Source of the DNA: Akkermansia muciniphila
GTDB lineage: Bacteria; Pseudomonadota; Gammaproteobacteria; Burkholderiales; Burkholderiaceae_C
NCBI GenBank assembly: GCA_943327015.2
Contig: CALPVM020000034.1
Location: 1 to 12,187 of the forward strand
Length of the DNA: 12,187 nt
Direction of reading: 5' to 3'
The position numbers and the translations under genes are program-made. How positions within the stretch are numbered: position 1 is the stretch's first letter; each line of letters starts with the position of its first letter. Positions 6,781 to 12,187 of this stretch are shown piece after piece. The notes under the pieces were generated by a model. It did not search any database, was not told the DNA's origin, and worked only from the letters and a program-made list of their open reading frames with translations.

Positions 6781-8858
6781 GCTGCACCTCTAAGGATTGG
6801 GCCAATACGGATGGTGTGGGTTTCTGGGATTTCGCTGTGTGCGAGAACTTGTAAACGGGGCGCTACGCGGCGCACCAGACGGGCTACAGAGCCACGAATT
6901 TGATCGGGAACCAGCAAGCAGGCGGGAACACCCATTTCCTCTTGCCGCAGGGCAGTTTCAGCTGCAGAACGGGTCAACATGTCAGCAACACCTGGATCGA
7001 GTGCCGCACCATTGTTGCCGCTCAGGGCTTGCATCAGCAGGCGCTCGAGGTTGGGGTCAATGGCAATGACATTGAGTTCACGGGTTGGGCCGTAAATTTG
7101 TTGCACGATGGCGGGAGCCAATGCCACACGTACGCGGCGTGCCAGTTCAACGGGGTCAGTAATGGTGCCGGCATGTTCTGCAATCGATTCGATGATGGTG
7201 CGAATATCACGGATATGCACCGATTCTTCCAGAAGCAATTGCAATACCTTTTGGAAGATGGCAAGAGACACCATCTTTGGTACTACTTCTTCTATCAGTT
7301 TAGGGGCTAGTTTTGCCACGTGTTCCACCAGTTGTTGAGTTTCTGTTCGACTAAGCAGCTTAGATGCTTGGACTTGCATCAAGTGTGACAAATGTGTGGC
7401 CATCACAGTCTCCGAATCAACCACGGTAAAACCCGCCATTTGTGCGGTTTCCTTTTGGCGCTCGTCAATCCAATGCGCGGGTAGTCCGAATGCGGGGTCT
7501 GTTGTGGCTGTTCCGATCAATGGTGTTGTGATGCCTCCGGGGTTAATGGCGAGGTACATTCCGGGAAAAGCCTCACCATCGCCCATGACTACGCCGCTAA
7601 AGGTAATTCTGTAGCCGCTGGGCTTTAATTCGAGGTTATCGCGCACGTGCACGGGCGGGGGTAAAAAGCCCACTTCCTGGGCAAATTTGCGGCGCACGCC
7701 CTTGATGCGGTTCAATAAGTCGCCCTGACGGGTTTTGTCTACCAGAGAGATCAAGCGGTAGCCCAGCTCAAGTCCGAGCTGATCGATGGGTTGCAGGTCA
7801 TCCCAGGATGCTTCTCCATCGTTGGAAGCTGCCGGGGCAGGGACATCCTTGGGGTCGACGGGCGGCGGCTTATTGGCCAGCACCCAGGCAAAGTAGCCCA
7901 GTAAAGCAGAAATGCTCAAGAATACAAAGTGAGGCATGTTAGGAATAATGCCCAGAACGAACATAATGACGGCGGTAATGCCAATCACCTGGGGTGATAC
8001 GAACATTTGCCCCATAATTTGGTTGCCGATATCTTTGTCTTTGCCTACGCGGGACACCACCATCGCAGCAGCTACTGAAATCAACAAGCCAGGGATTTGG
8101 GCGACCAGAGCATCGCCCACTGCCAGCAGAATATAGGTGCTTGCTGCCTGCGAGGCAGACAAGCCGTGTTGCAGCATACCAATGGCAAAACCGCCCACAA
8201 TATTGATGAGCAAAATTAAAATGCCGGCCACTGCATCGCCGCGTACAAATTTGGATGCACCGTCCATGGATCCAAAAAACTCTGCTTCTTCGGCTACTTC
8301 AGCACGTCTACGTTTGGCTTCTTTTTCATCAATCAGACCAGCGTTTAAGTCAGCGTCTACGGCCATTTGTTTGCCGGGCATCGCATCTAAGGTAAAACGG
8401 GCTCCCACTTCGGCAATACGCTCTGCACCCTTGGTAACCACCACAAAGTTAATAACCACCAAAATGGCAAACACAATCAAACCAACTGCAAAGTTACCGC
8501 CAATCAAAAAGTGGCCAAAGGCCTCAATCACAGCACCTGCAGCACCCGGGCCGGTATGACCTTCCAGAAGCACTACGCGGGTGGATGCTACGTTTAGCGA
8601 CAGGCGCATCAAAGTGGTTAATAGCAATACTGAGGGAAACGCTGCAAAGTCCAGAGGTCTGACCATGTAAGCTGCAACCATCATCACCATAAGGGCTACG
8701 GCAATGTTGATGGTAAAAAAAACATCCAGCACAAAAGCAGGTAATGGCAATACCATCATTGCCAAAATAGCCACCACCAACAAAGGCGCTCCTGCACCTT
8801 GAACAAGATGGTGGTTATTGTTAAACCAAAGCTTTATGGCTTGCAGTTGTGGGTTCAT
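6777..8858 (-). CDS. flhA: Flagellar type III export gate protein FlhA
   Basis: FlhA is the large integral membrane subunit of the flagellar export gate. It couples the proton motive force to export and docks substrate-chaperone complexes with its cytosolic domain. The 693-residue length is normal. The N-terminal half has about eight hydrophobic segments, clearly at roughly 25-45, 48-66, 115-142, 208-228, 240-266 and 288-328. The family signature RIAEVGARFTLDAMPGKQMA (147-166) continues into VDAD (167-170), with Val for Ile as a conservative change. A Pro-rich linker (about 330-345) leads to the cytosolic domain (about 355-693), including GGITTPLIGTATTDPAFG and TETQQLVEH. The ATG overlaps the flhB stop as ATGA. 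No Shine-Dalgarno is visible, so translation is probably coupled to flhB. Type III secretion homologues exist, but the neighbours show the flagellar version. Confidence 0.98.
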   Translation of the reverse strand: MNPQLQAIKLWFNNNHHLVQGAGAPLLVVAILAMMVLPLPAFVLDVFFTINIAVALMVMMVAAYMVRPLDFAAFPSVLLLTTLMRLSLNVASTRVVLLEGHTGPGAAGAVIEAFGHFLIGGNFAVGLIVFAILVVINFVVVTKGAERIAEVGARFTLDAMPGKQMAVDADLNAGLIDEKEAKRRRAEVAEEAEFFGSMDGASKFVRGDAVAGILILLINIVGGFAIGMLQHGLSASQAASTYILLAVGDALVAQIPGLLISVAAAMVVSRVGKDKDIGNQIMGQMFVSPQVIGITAVIMFVLGIIPNMPHFVFLSISALLGYFAWVLANKPPPVDPKDVPAPAASNDGEASWDDLQPIDQLGLELGYRLISLVDKTRQGDLLNRIKGVRRKFAQEVGFLPPPVHVRDNLELKPSGYRITFSGVVMGDGEAFPGMYLAINPGGITTPLIGTATTDPAFGLPAHWIDERQKETAQMAGFTVVDSETVMATHLSHLMQVQASKLLSRTETQQLVEHVAKLAPKLIEEVVPKMVSLAIFQKVLQLLLEESVHIRDIRTIIESIAEHAGTITDPVELARRVRVALAPAIVQQIYGPTRELNVIAIDPNLERLLMQALSGNNGAALDPGVADMLTRSAAETALRQEEMGVPACLLVPDQIRGSVARLVRRVAPRLQVLAHSEIPETHTIRIGPILRGAA
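6786..6791 (-). promoter_or_regulatory. Ribosome binding site of flhF
   Basis: AGAGGT on the coding strand, 5 nt before the flhF ATG and within the last codons of flhA. It supports the chosen flhF start. Confidence 0.7.
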
Positions 8859-10009
8859 GGTGTAGCGGCGGCAAGGGTTTTAGACAAAGGATCTAATTCT
8901 GGGGGAATAAAGGGTTGTGGAACATCCAGCGGCATCGGGCCTTGACCACGCATGGCTGCTCTCAAGCGGTAAATATACGCTAGTACTTGTGCTACGGCTA
9001 AGAACAGGGCAGAGGGGATGTCTTGGTTCAACTCTGCATTGGCGTAGAGTGCGCGTGCCAGCATAGGGGACTGCAACACAGGAACATCGTGCTGTTTGGC
9101 TACATCCCGAATTTTCATGGCCAGCAGATCTGCACCTTTGGAGATAACTTGGGGGGCACCCATTGAGTTTTCGTCATACAGAACAGCCACAGCAAAGTGG
9201 GTTGGGTTCATGACCACAAAATCGGCTTTAGGTACTGCAGAAATGCTGCTTTTTTGTGCCATTTCGCGTTGTTTCTGCCGGATTTTGCCCTTAATTTGCG
9301 GATTGCCTTCAGATTGTTTTCCTTCTTCTTTCATTTCTTGGTGCGACATCTTCATTTCTTCAGAGTGCAAAAACTTTTGCAGTGGCACATCAATCAGGGC
9401 AGCAAGCAAAACCACCAGAATCATGAGACCAAGGCCGCTGGTAAGCCATTTTGTAAGTTGTGCAAAAGCAGAACTGGAAGGCTGCAGAATCAGCGTGGTG
9501 ACGGTCTCAAAACTAGAACTCAAATAGTGGGCGGCAATGCCAAAAAGAATGAAGGTCATCAAGGTCATTTTTGCAACCGAGATGAGTTTTTTCTTCGAAA
9601 ACATGTTCATCAACCCAGTTAAAGGATTGAGCTTGCTGAAGTCCGGCGAAATGGGTTTTAAGCTGGCTACCCAACCTCCGCAGGCCAAGCTGGCAACAAC
9701 AGCAGCAGCCACGATCAGACTGGCAAATGCAATGCTACCACCCATACCGACGGCGGTAGCATCGCCGAGCCGGTTCATCATGCTGGTGGTGTTGGTAACG
9801 GTGACGCGGTCGAATGTTAAATGGCGCACCAAGCTATCGCGCAGTTGGTCAAACATTACGGGAGCTAACATCAGTATGGAAAATGCCCCGACACCTAGCA
9901 CTGCAAGGTGCTTAAGATCTTCAGAGCGGCTAACCTGACCGTCGTCACGTGCCTTTTGCAGCTTTCGCTCTGTTGCCGGTAGATTTTTATCTTGACTGCC
10001 TTGATCCAT
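8855..10009 (-). CDS. flhB: Flagellar type III export switch protein FlhB
   Basis: FlhB controls the switch in export specificity from rod/hook to filament proteins after cleaving itself. The 384-residue protein has an N-terminal basic stretch ending ERKLQKARDDGQVSRSEDL (14-32), as in the family. Four membrane segments follow, at about 35-53, 91-112, 143-163 and 190-210. A charged cytosolic linker (about 217-262) leads to the autocleavage motif NPTH (268-271, with Asn268 as the cleavage residue) and the C-terminal domain with ISKGADLLAMKIRDVA. The tail after about 355 is Pro-rich. The opening resembles Comamonadaceae-type FlhB. The ATG (10007-10009) has only a weak GAG upstream. It is the first gene of its transcript, lying after the cheZ terminator and a candidate sigma-28 promoter. 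YscU-type homologues are ruled out by context. Confidence 0.97.
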   Translation of the reverse strand: MDQGSQDKNLPATERKLQKARDDGQVSRSEDLKHLAVLGVGAFSILMLAPVMFDQLRDSLVRHLTFDRVTVTNTTSMMNRLGDATAVGMGGSIAFASLIVAAAVVASLACGGWVASLKPISPDFSKLNPLTGLMNMFSKKKLISVAKMTLMTFILFGIAAHYLSSSFETVTTLILQPSSSAFAQLTKWLTSGLGLMILVVLLAALIDVPLQKFLHSEEMKMSHQEMKEEGKQSEGNPQIKGKIRQKQREMAQKSSISAVPKADFVVMNPTHFAVAVLYDENSMGAPQVISKGADLLAMKIRDVAKQHDVPVLQSPMLARALYANAELNQDIPSALFLAVAQVLAYIYRLRAAMRGQGPMPLDVPQPFIPPELDPLSKTLAAATP

Positions 10010-10036
10010 GATGGTGCTCGATTAGTGTTGGCACCA

Positions 10037-10063
10037 TTGTCGCAAGCGAGCCTAAAAACTAAA
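10037..10063 (-). promoter_or_regulatory. Candidate sigma-28 (FliA-type) promoter for flhB-flhA-flhF-flhG-fliA
   Basis: The coding strand reads TTTAGTTT, then 11 nt, then TGCGACAA. Against the enterobacterial sigma-28 consensus TAAAGTTT-N11-GCCGATAA this matches 6 of 8 and 5 of 8 positions with the exact spacer. The expected start of transcription is near 10030, about 20 nt before the flhB ATG. It sits in the only 94-nt gap of the flagellar block, just after the cheZ terminator. The site was found by eye, and a match of this quality can arise by chance. Confidence 0.35.
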
Positions 10064-10067
10064 GTAC

Positions 10068-10091
10068 AAAAAAAGGGGTAAAAACCCCTTT
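10068..10091 (-). terminator. Intrinsic terminator after cheZ
   Basis: On the coding strand the transcript has a perfect 8-bp stem, AAAGGGGT-TTTT-ACCCCTTT (10091-10072). The T-run continues for four further bases to GTAC. It starts 12 nt after the cheZ stop. In the opposite direction no U-run follows the stem, so it works for minus-strand transcripts. It separates the motAB-cheYZ transcript from flhB onward. Confidence 0.88.
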
Positions 10092-10103
10092 AATAAAAAA
10101 ACG

Positions 10104-10742
10104 TCAGAATCCTAAGCTTGCTAACAAGTCATCGACCTGAGACTGATCGGTAACCACTTCGGTGGATTTGGTTGGATCTACCACCGGACCGTCCAGCGCA
10201 GGAGTGTATTCTGCCGGTGGAGCCGCGGTTTTTGCAGATGACTCAGGTGGTGCAGTTTGCAGCAGCAGTTTGAGCAATTCATCTTCGATGTTTGCGGCCA
10301 GAGTAACCACTTTTTTGATGACTTGCCCGGTCAGGTCATGAAAGTCCTGCGCCATCATAATGGCGGTGAGTTGCTCGTCGATTTTTTTGCTGGCTTGGTC
10401 AACGTCGTAAATAAAGTTCATGACGTGGCCCTTGGCCACTGCCGCTACGGGGTCTGCCACAATTAACTTGCCAATCCGATGGGTTTCGGCGGCAATAAAA
10501 TCGTGGTGTGACTTAGCTTGGTCTACATGGTTAAGCACTTTTTCAGCGGCTTCGCCAGTTAACCGGGCAATGTACGAGAGTCTGCTTTTAGCATCGGGGA
10601 GTTCACCTGCCCAATCTTTAACTTTGTCGCCCAAACCCAGACCGTTAAGAGAGTCGTGTAACTGACGGGTCAAAGCCCCCAGCATTCGGTGAACATCCGT
10701 TGCTGAGATGTTGTCAGAAGCAAAAGGGAGATTCTCTGACAT
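10104..10742 (-). CDS. cheZ: Chemotaxis protein phosphatase CheZ
   Basis: CheZ removes phosphate from CheY-P and so ends the tumble signal at the flagellar motor. The 212-residue protein matches the usual length of about 210-220 and is mostly helical, forming a long hairpin over about residues 15-165. The catalytic segment AQDFHDLTGQVIKKV (131-145) carries the key Gln140 and Asp136, the equivalents of E. coli Gln147 and Asp143. A Pro/Ala-rich flexible tether (about 164-195) leads to the CheY-binding tail QVDDLLASLGF (202-212), which is well conserved. The ATG is 2 nt after the cheY stop, so the substrate and its phosphatase are co-expressed. The gene is followed directly by the terminator. 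CheZ is typical of beta- and gammaproteobacteria. Confidence 0.97.
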   Translation of the reverse strand: MSENLPFASDNISATDVHRMLGALTRQLHDSLNGLGLGDKVKDWAGELPDAKSRLSYIARLTGEAAEKVLNHVDQAKSHHDFIAAETHRIGKLIVADPVAAVAKGHVMNFIYDVDQASKKIDEQLTAIMMAQDFHDLTGQVIKKVVTLAANIEDELLKLLLQTAPPESSAKTAAPPAEYTPALDGPVVDPTKSTEVVTDQSQVDDLLASLGF

Positions 10743-10744
10743 GC

Positions 10745-11134
10745 TCAGATAAGACCCGTTTTCTTGAGAATATGGTTAACCTTGTCTTCCAAGGTTGCCT
10801 TGGTGAAGGGCTTAACAATGTAGCCGGAGGCACCTTGTTGGGCAGCCAACACAATGTCTTCCTTGCGGGCTTCGGCGGTAACCATTAATACAGGCAAGTG
10901 CCTGAGTTTTTCATCTTTTTTGATTTCGCCCAACAACTGAAAGCCGTTCATGTTGGGCATGTTGATGTCACTCACCACAAAATCAAAAGCGCCATTACGC
11001 AACTTTTGCAAGGCAGCAATACCGTCTTCTGCTTCATCAGCATCGGCAAAGCCGCACTCCTTGAGCAGATTTCTGACAATCCGCCGCATGGTGGAGAAGT
11101 CATCAACGATTAAAAAGCGCAAATCTTTAGACAT
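10745..11134 (-). CDS. cheY: Chemotaxis response regulator CheY
   Basis: CheY is the single-domain response regulator that, once phosphorylated by CheA, binds FliM and FliN and changes the direction of flagellar rotation. The 129-residue receiver domain has every functional residue: the acidic pair Asp11-Asp12 (LIVDD), the phosphoacceptor Asp56 in VVSDINMPNMNG, the switch Thr86 (MVTAEA), Tyr105 (GYIVKPF) and Lys108. Offsets are one less than in E. coli CheY. The sequence DFSTMRRIVRNLL after the acidic pair is the motor-CheY form and not that of a general response regulator. It lies 59 nt after motB and 2 nt before cheZ. The Shine-Dalgarno is weak, and I see no clear promoter in the gap, so it is probably read through from motB. 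Confidence 0.97.
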   Translation of the reverse strand: MSKDLRFLIVDDFSTMRRIVRNLLKECGFADADEAEDGIAALQKLRNGAFDFVVSDINMPNMNGFQLLGEIKKDEKLRHLPVLMVTAEARKEDIVLAAQQGASGYIVKPFTKATLEDKVNHILKKTGLI

Positions 11135-11193
11135 AGATAATCTTTTCCGGACTGTAATTTGAATTTTGCATGTGCAACCGCATTCTCGCAGAA

Positions 11194-12159
11194 TTATTGT
11201 CGAGATTTTACAAGTTCGCTATCAGAGGATACATCGGTTTCAGGGGAATTTAACATGTTTGGCATTTTTTTACCTAGCAATCTTTCTTCTGCCTCTTGAG
11301 TCATTACCAAAATCGTGATTCTACGGTTGGTTGGGCTTAGTGGCGCATCAGGTTCAAGCAGAACACTGGACGCCATGCCGACCACTCTGGCCAGTCGGTC
11401 TTCCGCCATTCCAGCGGAAAGTAACTCACGCCGAGACGCATTGGCACGGTCGGCAGACAGCTCCCAATTGCTGTAGCCACGGGCTGAGTTGGCGTAGGGT
11501 TGTTGGTCGGTATGACCATCCAGGCTAATTTTGTTCTCAATGTCGATGAGGGCCTTGCCTATTTCTTGCAGGATTTCGCGCATGTAAGGCTTAACCATAG
11601 CGCTGCCACTGTCAAACATGGGGCGCTTTTGGTCATCGATAATTTGTATCTGTAAACCATCCGGTGTGATCTCAAGTCGGATTTGCGACTTGAACTCAGA
11701 AAGTTTTTCGTTATTGGATATTTCTTTGGCTATTTTGGCGCTTAACTCTGCCAATTTTTGCGCTTCAATTTTGGCGTTGCGGCGTGCATCTTTTTTCACT
11801 GCCTGAATTTTGTCTTGTTCACCGGTCATGGGTTTGGAGCGTCGGCTTTCGGCATCTCCACGTTGAGATTGACCCGAAGTTTCGGTAAAGTCGGTGCCAC
11901 CCCCTGTAATGATGCTACTACTTGCACCCGCGCCCGGACCCCCTTGGAGTGCCACCTTTAGCGGTGATTGAAAATAGTTGGCAATACCCTTTTTGTCGCC
12001 CTCTGTTGTGCTGCCCAAAAGCCACATTAACAAGAAGAAGGCCATCATGGCGGTTACAAAGTCAGCATAGGCGATTTTCCATGCGCCGCCGTGGGCTGCA
12101 TGGCCACCCTTTTTCACCTTTTTGATGATGATGGGCTGTAGTTTTTTATCCGCCGCCAT
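11194..12159 (-). CDS. motB: Flagellar motor stator protein MotB
   Basis: MotB forms the proton-driven stator with MotA and anchors it to peptidoglycan. In the 321-residue protein a basic cytosolic tail (1-25, with IIIKKVKKGGHAAHGG) leads to one membrane segment (about 28-49) containing AYADFVTAMMAFF with the proton-carrying Asp33. The plug and linker region (50-160) includes a charged, Lys/Ala-rich probable coiled coil at about 113-160. The OmpA-like peptidoglycan-binding domain (about 162-287) shows DGHTDQQPY (214-222), LSADRANASRR (234-244) and NRRI (278-281). The C-terminal tail after about 290 is variable. The ATG is 2 nt after a stop that ends a probable motA. AYADFVTAMMAFF with GHTDQQPY fits proton-type MotB better than PomB. 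Confidence 0.97.
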   Translation of the reverse strand: MAADKKLQPIIIKKVKKGGHAAHGGAWKIAYADFVTAMMAFFLLMWLLGSTTEGDKKGIANYFQSPLKVALQGGPGAGASSSIITGGGTDFTETSGQSQRGDAESRRSKPMTGEQDKIQAVKKDARRNAKIEAQKLAELSAKIAKEISNNEKLSEFKSQIRLEITPDGLQIQIIDDQKRPMFDSGSAMVKPYMREILQEIGKALIDIENKISLDGHTDQQPYANSARGYSNWELSADRANASRRELLSAGMAEDRLARVVGMASSVLLEPDAPLSPTNRRITILVMTQEAEERLLGKKMPNMLNSPETDVSSDSELVKSRQ

Positions 12160-12161
12160 GG

Positions 12162-12187
12162 TTACACTTTCATGGCTTTATTTTTTG
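12162..12187 (-). CDS. motA: Probable 3' end of motA (last codons only)
   Basis: A frame open from the window edge ends at a TAA (12162-12164), 2 nt before the motB ATG, and encodes the residues KNKAMKV. The spacing is what a motA-motB pair would show, and motA almost always precedes motB. Eight codons are too few for identification by sequence, so the name rests on position. Confidence 0.5.

Noticed and set aside
9096..9622. Two long plus-strand frames opposite flhB
   Set aside because: Both are shadows of the flhB coding sequence, overlap each other in different frames and match no known protein type.
11135..11165. Possible sigma-28 or sigma-70 promoter for cheY
   Set aside because: The best alignments had poor hexamers, wrong spacing, or a start point inside the cheY ATG.
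1..12187. CRISPR arrays, insertion sequences, tRNA/rRNA genes, phage or defence genes
   Set aside because: No direct repeat arrays, transposase-like proteins, tRNA-like cloverleafs or defence-type domains were seen. Known flagellar, chemotaxis and histidine genes fill nearly every base.

Overview
This window is ordinary bacterial chromosome with every recognisable gene on the minus strand, so transcription runs from high to low coordinates. The proteins point to a betaproteobacterium of the order Burkholderiales. The evidence is the flhB-flhA-flhF-flhG-fliA order next to motAB and cheYZ, the style of FlhB, HisC and HisH, and a separate monofunctional HisB. Base composition looks moderate, around half GC by eye, which is low for that order. 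Genus cannot be fixed from sequence reading alone.

Region 1 (about 12187-10104): the last codons of a probable motA, then motB (stator), cheY (response regulator) and cheZ (CheY-P phosphatase). A strong intrinsic terminator lies just after cheZ.

Region 2 (10009-3790): flhB and flhA (export gate of the flagellar type III apparatus), flhF (SRP-type GTPase that sets flagellar position), a divergent flhG-like gene, and fliA (sigma-28). These five genes are tightly packed, with 1-8 nt overlaps at every junction, and probably form one transcript. A sigma-28-like motif sits between the cheZ terminator and flhB. If it is active, fliA would be the last gene of an operon that its own product drives.

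Region 3 (3726-1): hisC, hisB, hisH, hisA and hisF (cut by the window edge), which make the middle part of the histidine pathway. A perfect TATAAT lies in the 63-nt gap after fliA and is the best candidate for the his promoter. No his leader peptide fits in that gap, and hisG and hisD are not upstream.

No mobile element, CRISPR array, RNA gene or novel multi-gene system was found, and no gap between genes exceeds 100 bases. The most interesting item is the FlhG-like protein. It keeps the overall MinD/FlhG layout and an N-terminal motif resembling the FlhF-activating one, but has lost the P-loop needed to bind ATP. Two gene-order anomalies are also notable: motB runs straight into cheYZ without cheA/W/R/B, and fliA abuts hisC without hisG/hisD.
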